Shown: piece after piece, positions 27,562-37,131 of the stretch
Layout of the letters: every line of letters starts with the position of its first letter
How positions within the stretch are numbered: position 1 is the stretch's first letter
Origin: Pedococcus bigeumensis
Lineage (GTDB): Bacteria > Actinomycetota > Actinomycetes > Actinomycetales > Dermatophilaceae
DNA length: 64,000 bases
Direction: 5' to 3'
Assembly: GCF_006438965.1 (NCBI RefSeq)
Contig: NZ_RCZM01000001.1
Span: 559,097 to 623,096, forward strand
Made by a program: the position numbers and the translations under genes
Notes under the pieces: model-generated
What the model saw: only the letters and a program-made list of their open reading frames with translations
Databases searched by the model: none
What the model was told of the DNA's origin: nothing

Positions 27562-28374
27562 CTAGAGCCGGGCGCGCAGCCAGTCGAGGTCGGCGCGCTG
27601 GCCGTCGAGACCGCCCCGGGTCTCGATGACGACGGGCGAGCCTGCAGCCCGGACCGCACCGGCCAGCTCGTCCGGGTCGATGAGGCCCTCGCCGAGGTTG
27701 GTGTGGCGGTCGGCGCCGGAGTCGAACTCGTCGCGGCTGTCGTTGCAGTGCACGAGGTCGATCCGGCCGGTGATGGCCTTGACCTGGTCCACCGCAGTGG
27801 CGAGCGGGATGCCGCCGGCGTGCGCGTGGCAGGTGTCGAGGCAGAAGCCGACGTTGTCGGATCCCTCGGCGCTGCCGATGGCGTCCCAGACCCGGGCGAT
27901 GCGCTCGAGGGTGCGAGCCATCGCGTTGTCGCCACCGGCGGTGTTCTCGAGGAGCAGCGGGATCTTCAGGTCGGTGGCCTCGATCGCTTTGCGCCAGTTG
28001 TCGAAGCCCTTGTCGACCTCCTCGGCCTTGTCGACGTGGCCGCCGTGCACGATCAGCCCTTTGGCACCGATCGCGGCCCCCGCGTCGATGAACTGCTGGA
28101 GCAGCTTGCGGCTCGGGATGCGGATCCGGTTGTTGGTCGTCGCGACGTTGATGAGGTAGGGCGCGTGGATGTAGAGGTCGATGTCGGCAGCCTCGGCGGC
28201 AGCACGCAGCGCCTCGGGCCCACCCTCGTACTCGTACTCCGGACCCTTGTAGCCCTGCGGGTTGCCGAGGAAGAACTGGCTGAGGCCGGCACCCCGCTCC
28301 TGGGCGGCCGTGATGGGGTCGGCCGAGTCGACGTGGGCACCGAGTCGCGGGGCCAGGGAGGTGGTGTCAGCCAT
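27562..28374 (-). CDS. nfo: Endonuclease IV (AP endonuclease family 2)
   Basis: Cleaves abasic sites in base-excision repair. The 270-residue TIM-barrel protein has metal-site motifs IHAPYLINVAT, IVHGGH, LLENTAGG, FCLDTCHAHAGG, HCNDSRDEF and RHTNLGEGLI, the order found in endonuclease IV. Close relatives in the sugar phosphate isomerase superfamily lack that full set. The ATG at 28374 follows a TAGGCT hexamer by 7 nt. Confidence 0.88.
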   Translation of the reverse strand: MADTTSLAPRLGAHVDSADPITAAQERGAGLSQFFLGNPQGYKGPEYEYEGGPEALRAAAEAADIDLYIHAPYLINVATTNNRIRIPSRKLLQQFIDAGAAIGAKGLIVHGGHVDKAEEVDKGFDNWRKAIEATDLKIPLLLENTAGGDNAMARTLERIARVWDAIGSAEGSDNVGFCLDTCHAHAGGIPLATAVDQVKAITGRIDLVHCNDSRDEFDSGADRHTNLGEGLIDPDELAGAVRAAGSPVVIETRGGLDGQRADLDWLRARL

Positions 28375-28438
28375 GGGGACCAGCCTAGGCCGGGCGACTG
28401 ACGCCCGACACGTCCCCGCTGCCCGCCCCTGCTCGCCC

Positions 28439-28488
28439 CCTGTTGGAAGTGAAACTTCCGGATATCCGGAAGTTTCACTTCCAACAGG
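28439..28488. repeat. Perfect 50-bp palindrome of GGAAGT/ACTTCC units
   Basis: The 25 nt at 28439-28463 are exactly complementary to 28464-28488 with no spacer. Each arm itself contains GGAAGT-GAA-ACTTCC, so the element presents four GGAAGT half-sites around a central GGATATCC. It is richer in A and T than its surroundings and lies between the divergent nfo and rph promoters, not between convergent genes, so it is unlikely to be only a terminator. Confidence 0.9.
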
Positions 28489-28544
28489 AGCCGGGGTGTG
28501 GGGTGTCGGGGAGCACCCGGCATACCCCCGTTAGCCTTGCCGGC

Positions 28545-29291
28545 ATGACTCGTCACGACGGCCGCACCCCCGACCAGACCCGCGAGGTGCGCATCACGCG
28601 CAACTGGCTCGACCACGCGGAGGGCAGCGTGCTCGTCGAGTTCGGGCGCACCCGAGTGCTGGTGGCGGCGTCGTTCACCGAGGGGGTGCCGCGCTGGCTC
28701 AAGGGCAAGGGCACCGGCTGGGTGACGTCGGAGTACGAGATGCTGCCGCGCTCGACCAACACGCGCTCCGACCGCGAGTCCCGCAAGGGCAAGGTCGGTG
28801 GCCGCACCCACGAGATCAGCCGCCTCATCGGCCGCAGCCTGCGCGCCATCATCGACACCAAGGCGCTCGGCGAGAACACCATCGTGCTCGACTGCGACGT
28901 GCTCCAGGCCGACGGTGGCACCCGCACCGCGTCGATCACCGGCGCCTATGTCGCGCTCGTCGACGCCATCGAGGACGCCCGCGCCAAGGGCCTGATCAAG
29001 AAGGACGCCCAGCCGCTCACCGGGTCCATCGCGGCCGTCTCCGTGGGCATCGTCAAGGGGGAGGCGGTGATCGACCTCGACTACCCCGAGGACTCGACCG
29101 CCGAGACCGACATGAACGTCGTGATGACCGGCGACGGACGCTTCGTCGAGGTGCAGGGCACGGCCGAGAACGGCGCCTTCGACCGCGAGATGCTCGACAA
29201 GCTGCTCGACAAGGCCACTGCCGGCTGCGCCGACCTCACCCGCAAGCAGCAGGAGGCGCTGGCAGCCACACCGCGGGAGCGCGTGCTGTGA
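28545..29291 (+). CDS. rph: Ribonuclease PH
   Basis: Phosphorolytic 3'-5' exoribonuclease that trims tRNA 3' ends. The 248 residues show [17 protein letters not shown], the RNA-binding [36 protein letters not shown] and [27 protein letters not shown] hexamer ends 7 nt before the ATG. The 3' end overlaps rdgB by GTGA, the usual actinobacterial pairing. Confidence 0.96.
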   Translation: MTRHDGRTPDQTREVRITRNWLDHAEGSVLVEFGRTRVLVAASFTEGVPRWLKGKGTGWVTSEYEMLPRSTNTRSDRESRKGKVGGRTHEISRLIGRSLRAIIDTKALGENTIVLDCDVLQADGGTRTASITGAYVALVDAIEDARAKGLIKKDAQPLTGSIAAVSVGIVKGEAVIDLDYPEDSTAETDMNVVMTGDGRFVEVQGTAENGAFDREMLDKLLDKATAGCADLTRKQQEALAATPRERVL

Positions 29292-29896
29292 CTCGCGTCG
29301 TCCTCGCCACCCGCAACGACCACAAGGTCGGCGAGCTCCGCGCCATCCTCGCCGACGTGTGCGAGGAGCTCGGCCTCGAGATCGTTGGTGCGTCGGAGTT
29401 CCCGGGGGCGCCAGACGTGGTCGAGGACGAAGTGACCTTCGAGGGCAACGCCCGGCTCAAGGCCGAGGCGCTCGCCGCCTTCACCGGGCTCCCGTCGCTC
29501 GCCGACGACTCGGGCCTGGCCGTCGACGTGCTCGGCGGCGCACCCGGCATCTTCTCGGCGCGCTGGTCAGGTCGGCACGGCGACGACCAGGCCAACCTCG
29601 ACCTGTTGTTGGCGCAGGTCGCCGACGTCAAGGACGAGCACCGTGCAGCGGCGTTCGTGTGCGCTGCCGTGCTCGCCCTGCCGGACGGCACGGTGCGTGC
29701 CACCGAGGGGCGTATGCCGGGTGCCTTGGCCCGAGAGCCCAAGGGCGCCAACGGTTTTGGGTACGACCCGGTCCTCGTGGTGGAGGGTGACACGCGCCAC
29801 GCTGCCGAGCTGTCTCCCGACGAGAAGAACGCCATCTCGCACCGTGGCAAGGCGTTCCGCGAGATGGTCCCGCACCTGCGCGAGCTGCTCGGCTGA
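29288..29896 (+). CDS. rdgB: XTP/dITP diphosphatase (Ham1/RdgB)
   Basis: Removes inosine and xanthosine triphosphates from the nucleotide pool. The 202-residue protein has the N-terminal [17 protein letters not shown], the metal-site [42 protein letters not shown] and [11 protein letters not shown] start overlapping the rph stop by 4 bp. It converges on the tRNA-Leu gene. Confidence 0.96.
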   Translation: MTRVVLATRNDHKVGELRAILADVCEELGLEIVGASEFPGAPDVVEDEVTFEGNARLKAEALAAFTGLPSLADDSGLAVDVLGGAPGIFSARWSGRHGDDQANLDLLLAQVADVKDEHRAAAFVCAAVLALPDGTVRATEGRMPGALAREPKGANGFGYDPVLVVEGDTRHAAELSPDEKNAISHRGKAFREMVPHLRELLG

Positions 29897-29915
29897 GCCC
29901 GCGACGAAACCCTTG

Positions 29916-29997
29916 TGCCAGAGGGGGGACTCGAACCCCCACGCCCGAAGGCACGGCATCCTAAGTGCCGCGTGTCTACCAGTTCCACCACTCCGGC
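29916..29997 (-). tRNA. tRNA-Leu (anticodon TAG)
   Basis: On the minus strand the acceptor GCCGGAG pairs with CTCTGGC, the D-arm region GGTGGAACTGGTAGAC is typical of leucine tRNAs, the anticodon loop reads CTTAGGA between CGGCA and TGCCG, there is a long variable arm (GTGCCTTCGGGCGT) and the T-loop GTTCGAGTC. The CCA end is not encoded. Confidence 0.95.
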
Positions 29998-30010
29998 GAG
30001 CGGCGTCAGT

Positions 30011-30529
30011 TTACGCAGACCCGTCTTCGAACAGGGCACCCTCTCCCGCCCCGTGGCGGTAGCCGCCCTTTCCGCGCCCGGCGAAGTTTGGCGTCTGTGC
30101 GTGGCAGTTCGGGCAGAGAAACCTCACGTTCTCGATTCGATTGTCGTGAAAGTCGCCGCTGATGTGGTCGACGTGCAGTGTCAAAGGCAACTCCTGCCAG
30201 TTGTTGCTCAGGTCGCAGAGTGCGCATCGATACGGAACGCCAGTCTCAATCAAGGCGCGGCGCAAGAATTCTGGCCGCATTCGTCTACTGCCGAACGGCA
30301 CCTCACGGAGGATCTGGGCTGGCGTCAAGCGATTGTGGCCTCCACCCCGCCTGTGTCTGTCGAAGTGTGATGTATCGATCCCAAACTCCCGGATCTTGCG
30401 ACTGATGTGCGCGTGCGTTCCCCCCGCTTGGGGCATCCCCAAGAATCGAAGAACACCCATGACGGAGTCGCAGGCGTCGACAGCCTCCTGTAGCAGTTCG
30501 GGTGTGTACTTGCGATGCCTCGTCCCCAT
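30011..30529 (-). CDS. HNH endonuclease with N-terminal helix-turn-helix-like region
   Basis: A 172-residue predicted nuclease. The N-terminal half (YTPELLQEAVDACDSVMGVLRFLG, HISRKIREFGIDTSHF) resembles a DNA-binding region often joined to HNH domains. The C-terminal half has the zinc pair CALC and CPNC and the catalytic LHVDHISGDFHDNRIENVRFLCPNCH. Base composition is visibly less GC-rich than its neighbours and codon use differs, suggesting acquisition. It lies 13 nt upstream of the tRNA-Leu gene on the same strand. A TAGGTT hexamer ends 6 nt before the ATG. Homing or phage-derived nuclease is likely; the target is unknown. Confidence 0.85.
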   Translation of the reverse strand: MGTRHRKYTPELLQEAVDACDSVMGVLRFLGMPQAGGTHAHISRKIREFGIDTSHFDRHRRGGGHNRLTPAQILREVPFGSRRMRPEFLRRALIETGVPYRCALCDLSNNWQELPLTLHVDHISGDFHDNRIENVRFLCPNCHAQTPNFAGRGKGGYRHGAGEGALFEDGSA

Positions 30530-30646
30530 CCACGAAACCTAAGGCGATGCACCGACGGTCGAGGAAGGTAGGCAAGACCACCAACCACGCGGGTTCGCGA
30601 TCGCTGGAGCAGGACCTCGCTCCTGGGATCTGCCTAGACTCCCTCC

Positions 30647-31237
30647 ATGCGGACCGGTCGGCTCGAGGCGTTCAGCGACGGGGTGCTCGCCATCCTCATC
30701 ACCATCATGGTGCTCGAGCTCAAGGTCCCCGAGGAGCCGACGTTCGAGGCCCTGAGGCCGTCCCTGGTCGGGCTGTTGACCTACCTGCTGAGCTTCGTTT
30801 ACATCGGCATCTACTGGAACAACCACCACCACATGTTCCAGCTGGTCCGGCACGTGAGCGGCGCCATCCTCTGGGCCAATCTCGGACTGCTCTTCATGCT
30901 CTCCCTGGTGCCGTTCACGACGGCGTGGATGGACGACACGCGGTTCGCGCAGCTGCCCGTCGTCGTCTACGGCATCAACCTGCTGGGGGCGGCCATCGCC
31001 TACTACGTCCTCCAGCTGACGGTCTTTCGCCGCGACGGACCGGACGGCCTGCTGCGGCAGGCGGTGGGGCGCGACCTTAAGGGCAAGCTGAGCCCGGTCG
31101 TCTACGTGCTCGGCATCCTCGGATCGCTCGTCGCACCGTGGATCGGCGTGCTGGCCTACGTCGCCGTCGCCGTCACGTGGCTGGTTCCCGACCGTCGAGC
31201 CGAGCGGTTCGTCCACGACCATGCCTTGGAGGACTGA
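30647..31237 (+). CDS. TMEM175/DUF1211 family membrane protein, putative potassium channel
   Basis: A 196-residue protein with about six membrane segments, beginning with the family signature RLEAFSDGVLAILITIMVLEL. Other typical pieces are SFVYIGIYWNNHHHMF and SLVPFTTAWM. Bacterial TMEM175 proteins conduct potassium as oligomers. A TAGACT hexamer ends 6 nt before the ATG. The next gene starts 3 nt after its stop, so the two form an operon. Confidence 0.88.
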   Translation: MRTGRLEAFSDGVLAILITIMVLELKVPEEPTFEALRPSLVGLLTYLLSFVYIGIYWNNHHHMFQLVRHVSGAILWANLGLLFMLSLVPFTTAWMDDTRFAQLPVVVYGINLLGAAIAYYVLQLTVFRRDGPDGLLRQAVGRDLKGKLSPVVYVLGILGSLVAPWIGVLAYVAVAVTWLVPDRRAERFVHDHALED

Positions 31238-31240
31238 CCC

Positions 31241-31876
31241 ATGACCCTTGCCGACGACGATCAGGACGAGCTGCAGTACCCCGGCGCCCTCGACGTCGCA
31301 TCGTGGCGGCGTGAGGTGCACGCCCTGTATGCCGCGGTGCGCGCCGAGCCCGACCCGGTCGCCGCCCACGCGGTGTGGGTCGACACCCGTTCCCGACTCT
31401 TCCTCGAGCACCCCGCCTCACCGCGGCGGGACGAACAGCAGCTGCGGCACGCGCCCTACGACGCGGCATACCGGTTTGTCGTCGAGGTGGAGGAGGTCGG
31501 CGACGACCAGGAGCCGTGGGAGTTCAGGTCCGCGACCGACGGGATCGTGCCCTTCGCCGGCGCCGGGCGCGTCACGCTGGACGGCCTCGGGACCCTCGAC
31601 CTCTGGTGGCTGAACTCCTATGGCGGCGGGCTCTTCCTGCCCGTCCGCGACGGCTCCGCCGGGAGCGAGACCTACGGTGCGGGGCGCTACCTGCTCGACA
31701 CCGTCAAGGGCACCGACCTGGGCCGCGACGACGCCGGCCGCTGGGTGGTCGACCTCAACTTCGCCTACAACCCGTCCTGCGTCTACGACTACCGCTGGGT
31801 GTGCCCGTTGGCACCCGCCGCGAACCGGCTCGAAGCGAGCACGCCCGTGGGCGAGCTGCTTCCCGAGGGCTACTGA
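31241..31876 (+). CDS. DUF1684 family protein
   Basis: A 211-residue protein with the DUF1684 landmarks WRREVHALYAAVR, DTRSRLFLEHPASP, the GLGTLDLWWLNSYGGGLFLPVRD strand region and the C-terminal LNFAYNPSCVYDYRWVCPLAPAANRL. Function unknown; the family is widespread in actinobacteria. Its position 3 nt after the channel-like gene suggests cotranscription but tells nothing of the role. Confidence 0.85.
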   Translation: MTLADDDQDELQYPGALDVASWRREVHALYAAVRAEPDPVAAHAVWVDTRSRLFLEHPASPRRDEQQLRHAPYDAAYRFVVEVEEVGDDQEPWEFRSATDGIVPFAGAGRVTLDGLGTLDLWWLNSYGGGLFLPVRDGSAGSETYGAGRYLLDTVKGTDLGRDDAGRWVVDLNFAYNPSCVYDYRWVCPLAPAANRLEASTPVGELLPEGY

Positions 31877-31992
31877 GGCGGCCTGTGTTCACGCTGGTCG
31901 GAGCGGACGGAATGCCTTGTGCGAGTGAGGTCCCCGGCACGGCAGACCCGCCGGACCGGCGCCCTCTTGATCCCACAAACCGCCACACGTGA

Positions 31993-32031
31993 CCGCCGTT
32001 CCGGGGCAGTCCTGCTGCCCCGGAACGACGG
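31993..32031. terminator. Bidirectional terminator hairpin
   Basis: A perfect 12-bp stem (31998-32009 with 32015-32026) closes on TCCTG and is extended outward by four more pairs with one mismatch. It lies between the convergent DUF1684 and S53 peptidase genes. Confidence 0.7.
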
Positions 32032-32051
32032 CCCGCCAGTCACCGCTGTCG

Positions 32052-33605
32052 TCAGGGTGCTGCCGTGAGCCCTGCGACGTAGCCGGCGGCCTTGGGACTG
32101 CCCCAGCCGGTGGTGAGGTCGTAGCCCGACGTCGTCGGGACCCCGGGCACAGCACCCGGCGTGACGAACCCGTCGGAGCCGGTCTCCCACATCCGGTTGT
32201 CCTGCAGGACGCCGCTGGGTGCGGTTCCGTAGGTGTGCGGCGTGACGTCGCTGAAGGCACTGGCCCGGGGGAAGCTGCTCGCATAGATCGCCGCGTTGAG
32301 GTTGCCGATACCGGGCTTCCCTGCGGCCTTGCGTGACGCGTTGGCGATGGCGGTGACTGCCGCGACCTGAGGTGAGCTGGCCGAGGTTCCGCCGAAGACC
32401 CCCCACGCCGCGGGGCCTTCGATTTCGGGGAAGTACGAGTAGTAGACGAGCACGCCGCCGTTGACCGCCGCGTTCCACGCGAGGTCCGGCACCCCGCGGT
32501 GGGTGCCCACGACGCCGGCCACGGTCGACTGGTACGCCGGACGCGGGTAGACGCTCGAGAGGCCGCCTCCGGTGCCGATCGACGCCCAGCTCTCGTTCCA
32601 GACGGCCTGGCTGCTGCCGCCCTGGGTCCAGGCCCAGTAGAGCGGGTTGCGGCTTCCGTCGTCGTTGAACGGCTTGTCCTGCGTCGGCGCCCACGTCCAG
32701 CCGGACTGGACTTGCGTGCCGCCCACCGAGGTCACGTATGGCGAGGAGTTGGGGTAGCTCACCGACGGGTGGTCCAGCGTCTGCCCCTGGTGGTGTGCGC
32801 GACCGGTGCCGAGCGACCCGTCGTCACCGGACGACGCGAAGAACGTGTCGTGCTTGGCGAGTCCGCGCTGGAAGGTCTGGTCGAACTTCGCGAACTGGGG
32901 GGCCGCTGACGCACCGCCGAAGGCTTCCTCGCTGGTGCCGAACGACATGGAGAACACGGTCCCGGCGGGGTACTTGGCGATGGCCCAGTCGATCGCCTTC
33001 ATGAAGTTGGGCATGCCCTGCACGCCCTGGGTCTCGGCCACCGGCGTGCCGACGAGCACGATGTGCGCCTTGGGAGCCATGGCGTAGGCCCACTGGACGT
33101 CGAGGTTGGCCTCGCCCGCCCAGCCGTCGGCGGACGTCGGCCCAGCGGTGCCGCTGCCGTTGCCGGTGGCGTGGGTGTAGTCGACCTTGCCGAGGGGAAA
33201 GACCGCTTCGAAGTCGGGGGTCGGCCCGTTGAAGGTCTTGGCGAAGAAGGCGACGTCGTTGGCCGCGGTGGGGCTGCCGTACGAGTCCACGAGGACGATC
33301 GTCTGTCCGGCTCCGTCCGTCGTGGCCGGGGTGAGTGGGGACAGTCCGTAGAAGGCACGGATCTGGTCGGGGGTGTAGCAGTGGATGGTCGTGGACACGC
33401 GCCCGTCCGGGGCGGGCCGCGTGCAGCTGGCTGGGTCGGCCGCGCCGGCAGCGGCACCGGCCGCATGGAAGGCGGACTCGGGTGCTCGTGCGGACAGAGA
33501 GGTGCCGGTGGAGACCGGCGTCGTGGTGCCGGCCAGGGCGGGTGCCCCAGCGGCGAGGCCGAGACATCCGGCCGCGGCTACCGCCAGGCCAATTCGAAGG
33601 GTCAT
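32052..33605 (-). CDS. Secreted S53 family (sedolisin) peptidase without a prodomain
   Basis: Predicted exported acid-type serine carboxyl peptidase. Residues 1-25 are a signal peptide. The catalytic domain begins near CYTPDQIRAFYG. The Glu/Asp pair is in GEANLDVQWAYA, the oxyanion Asp in FASSGDDGS and the nucleophile in GGTSASSPQ; the calcium-site region FSDVTPH and GYDLTTGWGSP closes the domain. At 517 residues it has only about 45 residues between signal and catalytic core, so the usual 150-180-residue activation prodomain is missing. It may be active without processing or may be a non-peptidase relative. It is flanked by terminators and forms its own unit. Confidence 0.88.
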   Translation of the reverse strand: MTLRIGLAVAAAGCLGLAAGAPALAGTTTPVSTGTSLSARAPESAFHAAGAAAGAADPASCTRPAPDGRVSTTIHCYTPDQIRAFYGLSPLTPATTDGAGQTIVLVDSYGSPTAANDVAFFAKTFNGPTPDFEAVFPLGKVDYTHATGNGSGTAGPTSADGWAGEANLDVQWAYAMAPKAHIVLVGTPVAETQGVQGMPNFMKAIDWAIAKYPAGTVFSMSFGTSEEAFGGASAAPQFAKFDQTFQRGLAKHDTFFASSGDDGSLGTGRAHHQGQTLDHPSVSYPNSSPYVTSVGGTQVQSGWTWAPTQDKPFNDDGSRNPLYWAWTQGGSSQAVWNESWASIGTGGGLSSVYPRPAYQSTVAGVVGTHRGVPDLAWNAAVNGGVLVYYSYFPEIEGPAAWGVFGGTSASSPQVAAVTAIANASRKAAGKPGIGNLNAAIYASSFPRASAFSDVTPHTYGTAPSGVLQDNRMWETGSDGFVTPGAVPGVPTTSGYDLTTGWGSPKAAGYVAGLTAAP

Positions 33606-33706
33606 CGTGTGCTCCCGTGATGGAGGGGTGGGGCCTCGTGGTCCCCTGGTGACACCGTGGGTGCGGCGTCACTCGCAAGGCTCCGTCCAAAGCACGAAAT
33701 GTCCCC

Positions 33707-33720
33707 ATGACAATTGTCAT
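33707..33720. promoter_or_regulatory. 14-bp palindrome, candidate operator
   Basis: ATGACAATTGTCAT is a perfect palindrome in the 206-bp region between the divergent S53 peptidase and CoA-transferase genes. It sits about 100 nt before the peptidase start. It resembles a dimeric repressor site, but no regulator is encoded nearby. Confidence 0.35.
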
Positions 33721-33811
33721 CACCGGGACGCCGACCCCGGGACCGCGGGAGGGCTGCGGACCGGGACCGGCTCTGACCGCCAGCGGGCCCTCCGGGTTCT
33801 AGAGTCGAGGG

Positions 33812-35139
33812 GTGAACCACCTGCTGCGTGAGGTGCTCCCGGCCCTTGGCCTCGACGAGGGGTATGCCGCGGCGCACCTCGACCTCGCGACCGGCAGTGC
33901 CCTGCCTGCCGCCCTCCCGGTCAACACCCTCGCCTGCGGCTCGGTCGCCGCGGCCGGCCTTGCCGGTGCCGCCCTGCGTGCAGGAGAGCGGGTGCACATC
34001 GACCCACGCCAGGTGGCGGTGTCCTTCCGGAACGAGCAGACGGTCAACGGGAAGCACGAGCCCGGATTCGCCCCGCTGTCAGGTTTCTTCGAGGCACGGG
34101 ACGGCTGGGTTCGCACCCACGCCAACTATCCGCACCACCTGGTTCGGCTGCTTCGGGCGCTGGGTCTGGCTGAGGACGCCACCCGTGAGGAGGCCGCGGC
34201 GGCGATCGTCGACCGTTCGGCCCAGGAGGTCGAGGACGTCGTCACCGCCGACCACGGGATCGCGGTGCGGGTGCGGACAGTGGCCGAGTGGATGTCCTCG
34301 GAGGCGGGCCGGTCGGTGGCCGCGCACGACCTGCTGAGGGTGGCCGCCACCGCGACCGCCACCCCTGTCGAGGTGCCCCGTCGACCACGAGTCCTCGACC
34401 TCACCCGGGTGCTCGCGGGTCCGGTCGCCACCCGGGCCCTGGCGCAGCTCGGCTGCGACGTCCTGCGGGTCGACGGCCCGCACCTTCCGGAGCTCGAGGC
34501 CCTCCATCTCGACACCGACGCCGGCAAGCGCTCGACCCTGTTCGACCTGCAGGACGAGCACGCCCGGCACCGCCTCCACGAGCTCCTGGCCGAGGCCGAC
34601 GTGCTGGTGACCGGCTACCGCCCCGGCGCCCTCGCGGCATACGGACTGGACCCCGACCACCTCGCCGAGCAGCACCCGCACCTCGTCTGCGCCACGCTCA
34701 CCGCCTGGACCCCGAGCGGCCCATGGGGGAGGAGGCGCGGGTTCGACAGCATCGTCCAGGCGGCCACGGGGATCGCCCTCATCGAGTCACGAGACGGGGT
34801 CTCGCCGGGCGCGCTACCCGCCCAGGCTCTCGACCACGCGACGGGTTACCTCCTCGCTGCCGGGGTGCTGAGCGCCCTGCGGCGGCGGGCCACCGAGGGT
34901 GGTACGTGGCGGGTCGAGGCGCACCTGGCCCGCACCGCCCACTGGCTGCTCCAGACCGATGCACTCGACGGACCCGCCGCGCCGGTGGACGATCCGGCTC
35001 CGTGGCTGGTCGAGTCCAGCTCCGTGTACGGCCGGGTCGCGCAGTCGCGACCGGCCTTCGGGATCGATGACGCACCAAGGGAGTTCGCGTGGGTGGGTCG
35101 ACGCTGGGGGAGTGACGAAGGGGTCTGGGACCCGACCGG

Positions 35140-35143
<4 letters not shown>
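33812..35143 (+). CDS. Family III CoA-transferase (CaiB/BaiF type) with an extra N-terminal module
   Basis: A 443-residue protein. From about residue 192 it carries the usual N-terminal sequence of the family (RPRVLDLTRVLAGPVATRALAQLGCDVLRVD), then VTGYRPGAL, FDSIVQAATG and the region of the catalytic Asp, QALDHATGYLLAAGV. The first 190 residues look like a degenerate second CaiB-type segment (GFFEARDGWVRTHANYPHH), so the order is like two half-modules joined in tandem. Substrate unknown. A TAGAGT hexamer ends 6 nt before the GTG. Its TAG stop overlaps the convergent cbiO stop by two bases. Confidence 0.82.
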
Positions 35144-35885
<742 letters not shown>

Positions 35886-35889
<4 letters not shown>

Positions 35890-36647
35890 AGCGCCACCGC
35901 CACGAGGAGCGTGGCCAGCGCCGCGGCGGGGAGCATGCCGGCCCGTCGCCACTGCTCGGCGGTCGCCGTCATGGGACGGGTCACCGGCAGCTGGCCCGTG
36001 TATCCCCGGGACAGCATGGCGAGGTGGACCCGCTCACCTCGCTCGTAGGAGCGGATGAACAAGGCGCCGGCGGTGGTGGCGAGGACCGGCCAGGACCGGA
36101 TGCTGCGGGCCTGGAAGCCGCGCGACTCCCGGGCGACCTTCATCCGCGCCATCTCCCCGGTCACGACCTCGAGGTAGCGCACCATGAAGCCCATGATCTG
36201 CACGAGCTGGTCGGGCAGCCGCAGTCGTTCCAGCCCGCCCACGATGTGCCGTGGCTCGGTGGTCGTCGCGAGCACGAGGGAGGCCATCACCCCCAGGGTC
36301 CCCTTGGCCAGCAGTGCCCAGGCGCTGAGCAGTCCGCTCTCGGACAGCCGCAAGGGACCGACCTCGACCCGGGGCCCAGTGGCCACGAACGGCATCAGCA
36401 GGGCGAACACGACGAAGGGCACCTCGACCACCATCCGCTTGGCGTAGTAGCCGAACGGCACCCGGGAGCAGCGCTGGGCGACGAGGACGAGGGGGAGGTA
36501 GACGGCATACGCGGCGAAGGCCGTCCGTGGGGTGAGGACGACGGTGACGACAAAGCCCAGCAGCGCCACGAGCTTGGCGTGGGCGGGCAGCCGGTGCGCG
36601 AGCGAGTGCCCGTGGAAGTGCAGGTGGTGGCCGTGTCCTGCGCCCAC
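35886..36647 (-). CDS. cbiQ: Energy-coupling factor transporter transmembrane protein (nickel/cobalt)
   Basis: T-component that couples the ATPase to the substrate-binding membrane subunit. The 253 residues have several membrane segments and the coupling-helix motifs of the family (ARESRGFQAR and LAMLSRGYTG). The N-terminus is remarkably His-rich (GHGHHLHFHGHSLAH), which could bind metal near the membrane. The GTG at 36647 begins one base after the stop of the PDGLE gene. Confidence 0.9.
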
Positions 36648-36648
36648 G

Positions 36649-37131
36649 TCAGCCGTCGCCGTCGCTCGGGGAGTCGCCAGCAGCGCCGCCAGCAGCGCCG
36701 CCGGCAGTGTCGCCAGCCGTGTCGCGCTGGTCGCGGCGTCGGACGACAAGGAAGAGGCCACCGGCGAGCACGAAGACCAAGGTGGCGCCCACGACGCCCG
36801 CAAGACCGCGCGAGAGCCTGGCGTTCTCGACACCCCGGGTCGAGTAGCCGGCGAACGGCGAGCCGTCGCTGGCATGGGCGCCCGCAGAGTGCAGGAAACC
36901 CTTCTCGCCGGCCACGAACGCCAGTCCGTCGGGGTGGGTCGAGGCGTAGAACGACACGACACCGGCGAGGAAGAGCGACACGAGGATGCCGACGACGACG
37001 ACCCGTCGGGTGCTCACTCGAGGCCGGGCCGAGGGAGATCCCTTGGGGGTCTCGGTGGCACCGGTCGTCCGGGCCGCATCGGTCTGGCTGCCGGGATCGG
37101 TCGCGCTGGTCGCGGGGCTGGCCTTGGTCAT
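36649..37131 (-). CDS. PDGLE domain protein (CbiN/NikN-like accessory subunit)
   Basis: A 160-residue membrane protein of the kind that replaces CbiN in actinobacterial nickel/cobalt ECF transporters. It has a Ser/Thr/Pro-rich cytoplasmic N-terminus, one membrane segment (VVVVGILVSLFLAGVVSFYA), the signature HPDGLAFVAGEKGF, and a second segment (GVVGATLVFVLAGGLFLVV). The Gly/Ala/Asp-rich tail is low complexity. It overlaps cbiM by 4 bp. Confidence 0.85.
   Translation of the reverse strand: MTKASPATSATDPGSQTDAARTTGATETPKGSPSARPRVSTRRVVVVGILVSLFLAGVVSFYASTHPDGLAFVAGEKGFLHSAGAHASDGSPFAGYSTRGVENARLSRGLAGVVGATLVFVLAGGLFLVVRRRDQRDTAGDTAGGAAGGAAGDSPSDGDG

Noticed and set aside
28439-28488. Ordinary terminator
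   Set aside because: It lies between divergent genes, has no loop or T-tract, and has internal repeated half-sites.
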